From Alphaproteobacteria bacterium (lineage in GTDB: Bacteria; Pseudomonadota; Alphaproteobacteria; TMED109): a DNA stretch of 64,000 nt. Positions 16,538 through 24,725 of this stretch are shown one piece after another (the stretch's first letter is position 1; each line of letters starts with the position of its first letter). Below the pieces are notes generated by a model, which saw nothing but the letters and a program-made list of their open reading frames with translations, had not been told where the DNA came from and did no database searches. Location: the NCBI GenBank assembly GCA_022825235.1, contig JAJDYI010000030.1, forward strand, positions 1-64,000, given 5' to 3'. The translations under genes and the position numbers were made by a program.

Positions 16538-17677
16538 TTGGACCGCAGAACATTTCTTGCCGGTGCCGCCGGCGTCGGTGCTTCGGTCGCGTTGGCCGCT
16601 TGCGGCGAAAACGACAACCAGGACCAACAGCAGACTTCGGGTGCCGGTACGCCCGAGCACCCTGGCCAGGCGCCCGGCATCAGTCGGCGACTGCGTGAAT
16701 GGAACCTCGTCACGACCTGGCCCAAGAACTTCCCCGGGCTGGGAACCGGCGCACAGCGCCTCGCCGACCAGATCACGACGGCGTCCGAAGGCCGGCTGGC
16801 CGTCAAGCTGTACGCCGCCGGCGAGTTCGTGCCCGCGTTCGAGAGTTTCGATGCGGTCCGGGAAGGGAAGGCGCAGATGTTCCATGCGGCGCCGAGTTAC
16901 TGGACCAACAAGCATCCATCCATCCCGTTCTTCGGCGCCGTGCCCGGCGGCCTGGTCCCGCAGGAGCACAACGCGTGGGTGTACCACGGCGGCGGCCAGG
17001 AGCTATGGGACGAGCTCTACGGCGAATTCGGTCTCAAGGCTCTCATCGCCGGCAACACCGGGACCCAGATGGGAGGCTGGTTCCAGAAGGAGATCAACGC
17101 CCTCTCGGACTTCCAGGGCCTCAAGATGCGCATTCCCGGCCTCGGGGCGGAAGTCATCAACCGGCTCGGCGGCACAGCGGTCAACCTGCCCGGCGGCGAG
17201 ATCATGCCCGCCCTCCAGTCCCGGGTCATCGATGCCACCGAATGGGTCGGGCCCTGGAACGACCTGGCGTTCGGCTTCTACAAGATCACGAAGAACTATT
17301 ACGGCCCTGGCTTCCATGAGCCCAGTGCCGCCATCGAGCTCTCGGTGAACAAGGAGGCCTGGGACGGGCTCGAGGCCGATCTGCAGACGATCGTGGAGAA
17401 TGCCGCCGCGGCCACCAACGTCCGCATGCTCGCCGAATTCACTGCCGCCAACGTTGAATCGCAGCGCGTGCTGGTCGAGCAGCACGGTGTCCGGATACGC
17501 CCGTTTCCGGCGGAGGTGTTCAGGGAGATGCTGCGCCATAGCGATGATGTCGTGCGGGCCACGGCAGAGGAAGACGACCTGGCGCGCCGCATCTTCGAGA
17601 GCTGGGAGCGTTTCCGGAACGAGGCGCGGGCGCGCAACCCGTACGCGGAACAGGGCTACCTGCAGCTCCGAGGCTGA
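16538..17677 (+). CDS. TRAP transporter solute-binding protein (DctP family), Tat lipoprotein
   Basis: 379 aa from TTG 16538, supported by AAGGAG 9 nt upstream. The N-terminus DRRTFLAGAAG is a twin-arginine signal, and LAAC at 19-22 is a lipobox, so export by Tat and lipid anchoring at Cys22 are likely. The mature part has the DctP-type fold. The family's anchor Arg region is seen in LKMRIPGLGAEVINRLGG, and the substrate-site run is seen in ALQSRVIDATEWVGPWNDLAFGFYK. The latter sequence type is common in members for 2-oxo acids and related monocarboxylates. The membrane subunits (DctQ/DctM) are not in the vicinity, so it must work with components encoded elsewhere or be an orphan. Confidence 0.88.
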   Translation: MDRRTFLAGAAGVGASVALAACGENDNQDQQQTSGAGTPEHPGQAPGISRRLREWNLVTTWPKNFPGLGTGAQRLADQITTASEGRLAVKLYAAGEFVPAFESFDAVREGKAQMFHAAPSYWTNKHPSIPFFGAVPGGLVPQEHNAWVYHGGGQELWDELYGEFGLKALIAGNTGTQMGGWFQKEINALSDFQGLKMRIPGLGAEVINRLGGTAVNLPGGEIMPALQSRVIDATEWVGPWNDLAFGFYKITKNYYGPGFHEPSAAIELSVNKEAWDGLEADLQTIVENAAAATNVRMLAEFTAANVESQRVLVEQHGVRIRPFPAEVFREMLRHSDDVVRATAEEDDLARRIFESWERFRNEARARNPYAEQGYLQLRG

Positions 17678-17749
17678 TCGGGAAGAAGCGCGATGGCGGC
17701 GCATCGACCGGGTCCGGTTCGGCGATGCGGAGGATGGCCGGCGGCGCGT

Positions 17750-18676
17750 TTATTCGGTTATCCCGTGCTCTGCGAGGAAATCGGTGAACAGGGTGAAGCA
17801 CCGTTCCGGTTCTTCGACCGGCAGGAGGTGGGTGGTGCCGGGCACAAAGGCGTATTCGACGCCGTGAAGCTCGCAGAATTCCGCGCAACGCCGCGCGGTT
17901 TTTAGCGCCCCATCCAGTTCCGGGTCTGAGCCCACGATCAGCATCGGTCGCGCGGGCGGGCCGGTTTCTTGCCAGATGGGCAGCGTTGCCACCTCGGTGT
18001 AGAGATCAGCCTCGAGCGACCCCGGACAGCAGAGCTCCCAGGCGCCGTCGGCGGGAACGAAGCGCAACGTCGATCGCGCGATGAGTTCCGCAACCCCTCT
18101 CCGTATGCGCCGGAAGCGGTGCAGGGTACGAAACACTTCGGCCAGCTCGGCGGGATCCGAAAACCGGGACTGGCGGTTTCGGGCGGCTTCGCGAAGTATC
18201 TCGCCCGCGGCCAACAGCGACGCGCGTAGTGGGTGGCCAGGGGACGGCAACACGGGCGGGTCGAACAACACAAGTGCATCCCAGTGCCAAACGCCTTCGA
18301 TGACTGCGAGCAACGCCGCAATCGCCGACATCGAATGGAAGACGCCGATGGTGGTCTTCGTGCCCCACGCGTCCTCGATGGCGTGATGCACCGCCACGTT
18401 GTCACGCGCGAAGCGGTGATAGTTGTGGGGCTCGGCGGCATGGAACGCATTGCGCCCGCAGTTCCGGAAGTCGAACAAGGCAAGGTCGAAACGCTCGAGC
18501 ATGTGCTGCCAGAACGGAAAGTAGGAATCGCTGGCGAAGCCGTTGCCGTGGCTGAACACCACGCGTGGCCCAGACGGGTTGCCGTGGCGGACGACCTGGA
18601 TGGGTGCTCCATCGTCCATGGTGAGGTCAAGCGTTGCCTTGGGCGCCGGCAACTCGAAGCCGGGCGGCGTGGTCAT
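17750..18676 (-). CDS. Alpha/beta hydrolase
   Basis: 308 aa. It has an alpha/beta hydrolase fold with an oxyanion HG (FSHGNGFAS at 41-49), DFRNCGRN near 69-76, nucleophile Ser115 in GVFHSMSA (a GxxHSxS variant of GxSxG), an acid in VGSDPELDG and the catalytic His in GTTHLLPVEEP. No signal peptide, so cytosolic. The family includes haloalkane dehalogenase-, lactonase- and esterase-like enzymes, and the substrate cannot be chosen. Convergent with the TRAP gene (72 bp gap). Confidence 0.85.
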   Translation of the reverse strand: MTTPPGFELPAPKATLDLTMDDGAPIQVVRHGNPSGPRVVFSHGNGFASDSYFPFWQHMLERFDLALFDFRNCGRNAFHAAEPHNYHRFARDNVAVHHAIEDAWGTKTTIGVFHSMSAIAALLAVIEGVWHWDALVLFDPPVLPSPGHPLRASLLAAGEILREAARNRQSRFSDPAELAEVFRTLHRFRRIRRGVAELIARSTLRFVPADGAWELCCPGSLEADLYTEVATLPIWQETGPPARPMLIVGSDPELDGALKTARRCAEFCELHGVEYAFVPGTTHLLPVEEPERCFTLFTDFLAEHGITE

Positions 18677-19062
18677 GTGGCGCGCCCTGAGTCGTCCAAG
18701 GCGGCCGCGCGGGCGACGCGAAGGTTGTCCTTGACCATCACCGGCACGGCATGATTGCCGGGACTGCCGCGCCGATTACGCCCGAGGGGTCGGAGATCTT
18801 GAACGACGCCGTCAGTCTCCGGGAGCAGGAGCGACCAGAATTGACAGTTGGCGGCTGCGGAGAAGCTGTTTCCATGGCTGACGACGTAGCCTCGATCGTT
18901 CGGGTTACCCCTGGTGGGCGCAGCGGAATGGTGCCTCCGTCTGCGACTCTCGTGGCGGTGTCGTTGTTCGGTGCCAGGTCCACCCGGTTCAGCATGGTGC
19001 TACCACGGAAAGAACACCCATCGGTGCAGGCCGCACGGCTTTCGTACGAGCGGCCCGTACAC
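18677..19062. other. Intergenic stretch before the left 142-bp repeat, no gene supported
   Basis: 386 bp. One plus-strand frame (18751 onward) is open across it, but has no ribosome-binding site or family resemblance. It forms the left edge of the second accessory island. Confidence 0.4.
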
Positions 19063-19204
19063 GTGTCAACGCGGTATCGTGCGGCGCGGCTGCTCAGTCA
19101 CGGCGGCCAATTGTCCTGTCGATATGCCCTTGAGGTGATGGCATATTCATGACAAGGGTCGACACATGATCACATTGCACATTTCCGAACTGAAGGCGCA
19201 GTTC
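19063..19204. repeat. Left copy of 142-bp imperfect direct repeat
   Basis: Matches 23600-23741 end to end with no gap and roughly four of five bases identical. It covers the leader and first 13 codons of a Phd-type antitoxin gene. The match ends abruptly inside the gene. Confidence 0.75.
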
Positions 19205-19210
19205 GGGTAG
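19166..19210 (+). pseudogene. Truncated Phd-type antitoxin (first 14 codons)
   Basis: ATG 19166 opens MITLHISELKAQF, nearly identical to the start of the antitoxin at 23703 (MITLHVSELKAQF). A Gly codon and TAG follow where foreign sequence begins. Remnant of a second copy of the locus. Confidence 0.7.
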
Positions 19211-19380
19211 TCCGCCAGCAGGCGGCGCGCCCACACCGCCTCGATGACGGCGTCCAGATCGCCCCGGCCGTGGGCGTCGTCGAACCGCTCCACGAACAGC
19301 GGGCCGATTAGGCGCAGGAATGTCCCGGAAAAGAGCTGCTGCGCCAGCTCTGCCTTGGCGACGAAGGCGGTGCGAGACAT
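19205..19380 (-). pseudogene. N-terminal fragment of an unrecognised protein
   Basis: From ATG 19380 a coding-like stretch of 59 residues begins MSRTAFVAKAELAQQLFSG and ends ARRLLADYP. It looks like two amphipathic helices of a soluble protein and has GC-rich third positions like the host genes. At 19205 it runs into the truncated antitoxin, so the remainder of the gene is gone. Family not recognised. Confidence 0.4.
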
Positions 19381-19512
19381 CCCGCTCGAACGGTCCGACT
19401 GGCCGGCCGGGTTCGCGCGATGTCTTGCCGACGCGCAGGCCGTGGGGTTCGTACGAGCCGCCGACAAGCGCCTTAAAACGTGTCGTGCTCCGTGCAGGCT
19501 TCCACGACAATA

Positions 19513-19553
19513 TTGACGTGCAACAATACTGTCGTATAGTATGTTCTACGACA
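19513..19553 (+). promoter_or_regulatory. Promoter with inverted-repeat operator for the ATPase pair
   Basis: TTGACG (19513-19518), 18-nt spacer, TAGTAT (19537-19542). A perfect inverted repeat, TGTCGTA (19530-19536) and TACGACA (19547-19553), straddles the -10 box. A third half site, CACGACA, lies at 19503-19509. Binding there would block polymerase, as in autoregulated TA or defence operons. It lies 25 bp before the first ATPase start. Confidence 0.55.
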
Positions 19554-19577
19554 AATCTGATTTACAACCGAGTCGAC

Positions 19578-20813
19578 ATGGAAACTGAAACCACGCCGGA
19601 ATTCTACATCGGCACTCCCGTCGAACCTATCGACCTGCGCTTCCGCGGGGCGTTCGTGGCAGAGCTGAGGCAAACCTTGCGCAACGGCCACGTGGTGCTC
19701 ACAGCGCCTCGACGAACCGGCAAGACCAGTGTCATGAACTATTTGCGCGACCATCCCGAGAACGAATTCAGGGTGGTGTCGATCAACGTGCAGGATCTGA
19801 CTCACCCGGCCGACTTCTTCCAGGTGCTGCTCGACGCATTCCACGATGCGCATCCGGAGTTCCTTCGCGACCGGCTCGCCGCAGGGTGGGGACTCCTCAG
19901 CGACGTGCTCGGAAAGGTCGAATCGATCGGGGCGGGCGGCTTCAAGCTCGCACTTCGCGGAAGCGATCCCGACTGGCGCGAGAACTGGCGCAGGCATGGC
20001 GACACGTTTCTCGCCCGGGCTCGCGCTACCGGCGTAAAGTTTCTATTCATCATCGACGAATTCCCCGACATGCTGCTCAACCTGTCCCGGAAAGATGTAG
20101 GGCTGCTGCGCGAGTTCCTCGCCTGGTTTCGCACCCAGCGTCAGAATCCTCCCCCGACCCGGGACTCGATCCGCTGGCTGGTCGGCGGCTCGGTCAACCT
20201 GACCGGCACGCTCGATGCGCTCGGAATGGTGGACCTCGTCAACGACCTCGAAGACGTGTCCCTGCCTCCGCTCACCGATGAGGACATCGAGACGTTCGTC
20301 GCGGACATGCTGGGCGGGCGAGGAGTCCCGTTCGAGGGTGACGTTCCGCGGCAGCTCATCGCTCGCCTGGGCCGCCCCATTCCGTTCTTCATGCAGATTG
20401 CGACTCAGAACCTCTACCGGTTGTGGAGGCGCGAGCAGCGCACAATCTCCTTGACGGATGTCGATGCCGTCTTCGACGAGATGATCGTCGGTTCCGCGGC
20501 CCGCACGCAGTTGCAGCACTACCACTCGAGGATCCGGCAATACTACGCAGAACCTAGGCGATCAATGGCCCACGCCTTGCTGGGCCAGATCAGCATGAGT
20601 TCATCGGGCCTAACGCGTGCAACCCTGCTGCAGGAGACGGAACGAGTACTGGCGGGACTTGGTGCCACGCGCCCGGCGCACGAGCGCCGGCAGTTATTCA
20701 ACCAGCTCATGTTTGACCTTGAGAACGACTTTTACGTCGTGGAGGTCAGGGGAGGGAACTATGACTTCGCGAGCGGGGTGCTGAAGTCGTGGTGGAGGAA
20801 ATACCATGCCTGA
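19578..20813 (+). CDS. AAA/ORC-like P-loop ATPase, first of a pair
   Basis: 411 aa from ATG 19578. It has an archaeal-type AAA ATPase (STAND/ORC-like) architecture. YIGTPVEPIDLRFRG precedes the P-loop at 43-50 (APRRTGKT). Walker B is KFLFIIDEFPDM near residue 160, and WLVGGSVNL is the sensor-1 strand. A helical lid is seen around LPPLTDEDIETFVADML, and the C-terminal helical part probably includes a winged helix (SSSGLTRATLLQETERVL). Cytosolic. The stop overlaps the start of the next gene by 8 nt. The pair probably forms one NTP-dependent complex; such pairs occur in defence or regulatory islands, but I know no specific named system. Regulation is likely through the inverted repeat over its promoter. 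Confidence 0.78.
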   Translation: METETTPEFYIGTPVEPIDLRFRGAFVAELRQTLRNGHVVLTAPRRTGKTSVMNYLRDHPENEFRVVSINVQDLTHPADFFQVLLDAFHDAHPEFLRDRLAAGWGLLSDVLGKVESIGAGGFKLALRGSDPDWRENWRRHGDTFLARARATGVKFLFIIDEFPDMLLNLSRKDVGLLREFLAWFRTQRQNPPPTRDSIRWLVGGSVNLTGTLDALGMVDLVNDLEDVSLPPLTDEDIETFVADMLGGRGVPFEGDVPRQLIARLGRPIPFFMQIATQNLYRLWRREQRTISLTDVDAVFDEMIVGSAARTQLQHYHSRIRQYYAEPRRSMAHALLGQISMSSSGLTRATLLQETERVLAGLGATRPAHERRQLFNQLMFDLENDFYVVEVRGGNYDFASGVLKSWWRKYHA

Positions 20814-23406
20814 AGCGGCCGTCCCCTCGAACATCGGCCTCTACCGGTCGGGAGTGACCAGCCCGGAGCGCCTGCGCCACACTACCGTCGCGCGTGGACA
20901 CGTCCTCGACAACACCGTCGCGTCCCTGCGCGGGTCGGTGCGCCGAAAGTCGAAGAACCACCTCCTCTTCATTGGGCCGCGTGGCATCGGCAAGACCCAC
21001 CTGCTCTCATGCGTCGAAGACATCGTCCGGTCCGACAAGGCCCTCGGCGAAAAGATTGTGGTCGCCCGGTTCCCGGAGGAAGCGAACCGGACCCTTTCTT
21101 TCGCCGACTTCCTCATTGGACTCTGCGGGATACTGAGCGATGTCCTCGAAGACGAGCCGTGCTGGGCGAAACTCCTCGCTGAAGTACAGGCCGAGGACGA
21201 CGACGCGAGGGTGGCTGACACGCTGGTGCCCGCAATCCGGCAAGAGAACCGCCGACACGGCCGCACCCTGCTCGTCATGCTCGAGAACCTGGGCGAGGTC
21301 CTTTCGAGGCAGATCCGCGACGCAAACGACGTCGCCGCATTGCGCAAGTTCCTCATGGCTGACAACGGCTGCTTGCTGGTGGCCACCGCTCCAATGCACT
21401 TCGACGGCATCACCGACATCCGACAGCCGTTTTACGACTTCTTCGATATCCAGATGTTGGAGAGTCTGAGCTTCGAGGAAACGGTCGAACTCATCCGCCG
21501 CAACCTCGAGTGGGAAAAACGTACGGAACTGCTCGCGACCCTGGAACGCATGAGCCCGCGACTGGAGGCCCTCTATCGCATGACGGGGGGGAATCCACGG
21601 CTGACAATGATGCTCTACGAGCTAATTGCCCATGAATCCATTACCGGGGTGCAGGAGCAATTCCACGTGCTGCTCGACCGGGTCTCGCCGTTCTATCAGA
21701 GCCGGCTGAAGGACCTGCCGCCCGGCCAACGCGCGTTGCTCGAGAGTCTTGCGAGCATGCGCGACGAGGAGAAGACGCCCGCCGCAATTTCCGCACGCAT
21801 GCGCATGAGCCAGCAGGAGACCTCGTCACTGCTAAAGCGCCTGTCCGATGCCCACTACCTGCGTTCCGACAGGCACCCGCGGGACCGGCGCTCGCGTCTC
21901 TACGTGATTCGAGAGGGATTCTTCGACATCTGGCTCGCAATGAACATCTCCCGCAGTGCGCGTAGGCGACTTCCTTTCCTCCTCGAATTTTTCGAGCTCT
22001 TTTACCCGAGCGTCGAGCAACGGGAGAAAAAGCGCCGCGAGTTGCGCGAGAAGCTCCTCGAAGAAGGGAGCGCTGACGCGAAACAGGCCCTTGACTATCT
22101 GAGCGAAGTCGGCGACGAGGGGGAACGGGCGACTGCGAAGTTCGATATAGCAAGGACTTTCGCCCGCATCGGAGCAACCGAGCAGGTGACGAGCTACGTG
22201 CTCGAAGCCGCGCCCCTCGCCGGAGACGGCGTGAGCCAGTCGATCGCTCGCATCATTTCGAGTGCGCCACCCGCTCCCGACTATCTCTCAGAGATTGAGA
22301 AAATGATCGCGGCTTGGGAAGAGCACCGGAGCGGTGATCTCGAAGCGTTCGCCTCCCGCCTCGCGGAGATGGGAAAGGGGTTGACCCTGCAGACGTTTTC
22401 GGAGACCCGACTCTCGTTTCTCAAGGATGCGCTGGAGAGCGTGGGGGATGCCGAGGAACGGATCATGCAGCGCCTGCAAATTGCGACGGTGTTGATGCAA
22501 CTCGCACGCTGGAATGAATGCGAAGAGCAGCGGCGTCAAGCGCTCATCGAGGCGAAGTCACTCGCCGATGCGAAACTTGTTGCACGAGCGTCGAATGATT
22601 TGGGAGGACTGCTCCGGCATACCAGCCGGCACGGCGAGGCCGAGCCATTGATGCGACAGGCGCTGGAAATCGCCGAGGCCGCTTTCGGCAAGCATGACCT
22701 TTTCACGGCGACTTGCTTGAACAACTTGGCGATGCTGCTACGCGATACCAACCGCATTGACGAAGCCGAGCCGATGTTGCGGCGGGCGTTAGGGACGGTC
22801 GAAGCCGCTTTCGGCAAACAGCACCCTAAAGTTGCGGCCTTCTTGAACAACTTGGCGTTTCTGCTGCAGGACACGAAACGTAATGAGGAAGCCGAGCCGA
22901 AGTTACGGCAAGCGCTGGAAATCGACGAGGTTGTCTCCGGTGAACAGCACCCCAATGTGGCGATTTGCTTGAACAACTTGGCGACGCTGCTGATCGACAC
23001 GAACCGCGCCGAGGAAGCCGAGCCGATGTTGCGGCGGGCATTGAAAATTGACGAGGCTGCTTTCGGTGAACAGCACCCCAATATGGCGGATTGCTTGAGC
23101 AACTTGGCGACGCTGCTGATCGACACGAACCGCGCCGAGGAAGCCGAGCCGATGTTGCGGCGGGCGTTGAAAATTGACGAGGCTGCTTTCGGTGAACAGC
23201 ACCCCAATGTGGCGATACGGTTGAACAACTTGGCGGCGCTGCAGAGCAACACAAACCGCGCCGAGGAAGCCGAGCCGATATTGCGGCGAGCTTTGGACAT
23301 TCTCAATTCGTTTCATCGGCGGACCAAACACGTGCACCCGAGTTTGGAACTGGTGACAGCGAACTACCAAGCCCTCCAGCGGGCCAAGGCTGACGGTCCG
23401 GACTGA
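20806..23406 (+). CDS. AAA ATPase with winged helix and C-terminal TPR array
   Basis: 866 aa. The P-loop is GPRGIGKT at 57-64. The Walker B strand reads TLLVMLENLG, with Glu-Asn instead of the usual Asp-Asp/Glu, so hydrolysis may be weak. ALYRMTGGNPRLTMMLYEL is a STAND-like sensor/lid segment. A winged-helix domain lies at about 300-370 (QRALLESLASMRDEEKTP, TSSLLKRLSDAHYLR). A charged coiled-coil-prone linker follows, then six kinesin-light-chain-like TPRs from about residue 612. Ligand-sensing TPRs on a STAND ATPase suggest a switch protein: target binding on the TPRs activates the ATPase. Whether it works in antiviral sensing, transcription or TA control is not shown. Translation is coupled to the upstream ATPase. 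Confidence 0.8.
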   Translation: MPEAAVPSNIGLYRSGVTSPERLRHTTVARGHVLDNTVASLRGSVRRKSKNHLLFIGPRGIGKTHLLSCVEDIVRSDKALGEKIVVARFPEEANRTLSFADFLIGLCGILSDVLEDEPCWAKLLAEVQAEDDDARVADTLVPAIRQENRRHGRTLLVMLENLGEVLSRQIRDANDVAALRKFLMADNGCLLVATAPMHFDGITDIRQPFYDFFDIQMLESLSFEETVELIRRNLEWEKRTELLATLERMSPRLEALYRMTGGNPRLTMMLYELIAHESITGVQEQFHVLLDRVSPFYQSRLKDLPPGQRALLESLASMRDEEKTPAAISARMRMSQQETSSLLKRLSDAHYLRSDRHPRDRRSRLYVIREGFFDIWLAMNISRSARRRLPFLLEFFELFYPSVEQREKKRRELREKLLEEGSADAKQALDYLSEVGDEGERATAKFDIARTFARIGATEQVTSYVLEAAPLAGDGVSQSIARIISSAPPAPDYLSEIEKMIAAWEEHRSGDLEAFASRLAEMGKGLTLQTFSETRLSFLKDALESVGDAEERIMQRLQIATVLMQLARWNECEEQRRQALIEAKSLADAKLVARASNDLGGLLRHTSRHGEAEPLMRQALEIAEAAFGKHDLFTATCLNNLAMLLRDTNRIDEAEPMLRRALGTVEAAFGKQHPKVAAFLNNLAFLLQDTKRNEEAEPKLRQALEIDEVVSGEQHPNVAICLNNLATLLIDTNRAEEAEPMLRRALKIDEAAFGEQHPNMADCLSNLATLLIDTNRAEEAEPMLRRALKIDEAAFGEQHPNVAIRLNNLAALQSNTNRAEEAEPILRRALDILNSFHRRTKHVHPSLELVTANYQALQRAKADGPD
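22639..23394 (+). repeat. Six tandem 126-bp units coding 42-aa TPRs
   Basis: Units start at 22639, 22765, 22891, 23017, 23143 and 23269 (each at codons for Ala-Glu-Pro), an exact 126-bp period. Units 4 and 5 are nearly identical, which points to recent duplication. The first and last are diverged, as is usual for capping repeats. Confidence 0.9.
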
Positions 23407-23599
23407 GATCGGCCGTGCCGACAGCGAGCATCCCGGTAGAATGGAATCAACTGCAGCCCGCTTCGCTGACTACCGCCGGATGTGCTGACGTCGGGCGGTG
23501 TTCGGGGCCGGTTCGGACGGACGTCGGGGCTGGGATCACGCCGTCAATGCCTGTCGACCCGCCGGCGGCGGCTGACGGGGAGCTCGGCAGCCCGAATGC

Positions 23600-23741
23600 G
23601 TGTCAACACGGTGTTGTGCGGGATGAATGTTCGGTCACGGCGGCCCAATGTCCTGTCGACATGCTCTTGAGATGATGACATCTTCATGACAAGAGTCGGC
23701 GCATGATCACCTTGCACGTTTCCGAACTGAAGGCGCAGTTT
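23600..23741. repeat. Right copy of 142-bp imperfect direct repeat
   Basis: Partner of 19063-19204. Includes the leader (TCACGGCGGCC, TCTTGAGATGATG) and start of the antitoxin gene at 23703. Here the match continues into an intact gene, so this is probably the original locus. Confidence 0.75.
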
Positions 23742-23945
23742 TCCAAGGTGCTTGCAGCGGTCCGGGCCGGCGAGCGGATCGGAATTCTGCACGGACAATC
23801 CAGGGAACCCGTCGCGATGATCGTGCCATATGAGCCCCCGGGCCTTCCGGAGCGAGAGATCGGGTTCCTCGACGGCAAGGTCACGATCGAGTTCACGGAC
23901 GACCTCAACATGACCGAAGAGGAACTGCTCGGCAGCGGGAAGTGA
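23703..23945 (+). CDS. Phd/YefM-type antitoxin
   Basis: 80 aa. The N-terminal SELKAQFSKVLAAVRAGERIGILHGQSREPVAMIVPY is the Phd/YefM DNA-binding fold (helix, then the short sheet with the characteristic 'G..i.i...g.pva.ivp'). The acidic C-terminal tail (FTDDLNMTEEELL) is the toxin-wrapping part. In a working pair it would repress its own promoter and neutralise a PIN-type RNase. The toxin frame starts at an overlapping GTGA but is ruined (next entry), so this antitoxin is now an orphan. Length and composition are normal. Confidence 0.82.
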   Translation: MITLHVSELKAQFSKVLAAVRAGERIGILHGQSREPVAMIVPYEPPGLPEREIGFLDGKVTIEFTDDLNMTEEELLGSGK

Positions 23946-24037
23946 ACTATCTGCTTGGCACCCACACTCCATCATGGTCAATCGGACAATCGCACCGACA
24001 CACGTCCTCCGCTCGAGCTTCTGTCTCGAAGGCGTGA
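23942..24037 (+). pseudogene. PIN/VapC toxin remnant
   Basis: GTG 23942 overlaps the antitoxin stop. The frame opens VNYLLGTHTPSWSIG, clearly the 'yLLDTHtllW' start of a PIN-domain RNase, but the first catalytic Asp is Gly (GTH). The match dissolves after about 15 residues and a TGA follows at 24035. The other three acidic residues of a PIN site are absent. Inactivated toxin. Confidence 0.7.
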
Positions 24038-24056
24038 TTGGGTAGTACGTGATTTC

Positions 24057-24090
24057 GGTATTACGGTATACGGTATGACAGTATCACTCC
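24057..24090 (+). promoter_or_regulatory. GGTAT-repeat candidate operator before the AbiEi-like gene
   Basis: Three direct GGTAT motifs at 24057, 24065 and 24072 are followed by GTATCA. They sit in a short AT-rich leader 36-70 bp before the start codon. Spacing is close to one helical turn, so it could be bound by the wHTH protein encoded downstream. Confidence 0.3.
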
Positions 24091-24125
24091 GAGATTTCTG
24101 ACAAACGAAGTGGAGACACCGGCCG

Positions 24126-24698
24126 ATGCGAGGGCTTCCCAAGCACATCATGGAGCACGCCCGCGCCCTTCCGGAAGCCACGCCGCTGTGTCCGCGCGCC
24201 CTGCTTCACCTTGGTCGCCGCGCGGCGGTCGACCAGGCATTGTCGCGATTGGCCCGCTCGGGAGAGCTGATGCGCATCTGCCAAGGCGTCTATATGCGTC
24301 CCGTCAAGACCCGGTTCGGCTTGCGGGCACCCCGTCTCGGCAAGGCCCTCGCAGCGTTGTCCACGCTTTGGGGCGAAACCATCGTGCCTGGCGGAGGCAC
24401 GGCCGCCAACCGCCTCGGACTGACTTCGCAGAATCCGGTTCGCGCGGTCTATCTCACCTCCAGTTCCAACCGTCGTCTCCGCTTCGGGTCGTCCGTCGTG
24501 GAGCTACGACACGCGCCGCGCTGGCAACTCGTTGCTCCGCACCGCAAGGCTGGAGATGTTATCCGCGCATTGGCCTGGCTGGGTCCGGAAGAGATCGAGG
24601 AAGGGCTGGAATCTGTCATCCCTGCGCTCCACGACGAGGACCGCGACGAACTCTCAGCGCGCGAGCCACCATGCCGAACTGGATGGCACAACCTGTGA
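24126..24698 (+). CDS. AbiEi-like antitoxin / DUF6088 family protein, C-terminus frameshifted
   Basis: 190 aa. The N-terminal winged helix (LCPRALLHLGRRAAVDQALSRLARSGELMRICQGVYMRP) and the following domain (TIVPGGGTAANRLGLTSQNP..VYLTS, VELRHA) match DUF6088/AbiEi-type proteins. In type IV systems such proteins repress the operon and counter an AbiEii nucleotidyltransferase. Near 24651 a base appears lost. The family-typical ending 'a.mP.WM...' is found intact in another frame (ATMPNWMAQPV), so the encoded last 15 residues are abnormal. No AbiEii gene follows; the next gene is an unrelated exonuclease-fold gene on the other strand. Probably an orphan in decay. Confidence 0.72.
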   Translation: MRGLPKHIMEHARALPEATPLCPRALLHLGRRAAVDQALSRLARSGELMRICQGVYMRPVKTRFGLRAPRLGKALAALSTLWGETIVPGGGTAANRLGLTSQNPVRAVYLTSSSNRRLRFGSSVVELRHAPRWQLVAPHRKAGDVIRALAWLGPEEIEEGLESVIPALHDEDRDELSAREPPCRTGWHNL

Positions 24699-24725
24699 GC
24701 GCTCGCCTCGCGCATGGCGCCGCCG

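Noticed and set aside
18751-19152. 133-codon plus-strand frame left of the ATPase island
   Set aside because: No start signal or homology visible, and it ends inside the 142-bp repeat leader.
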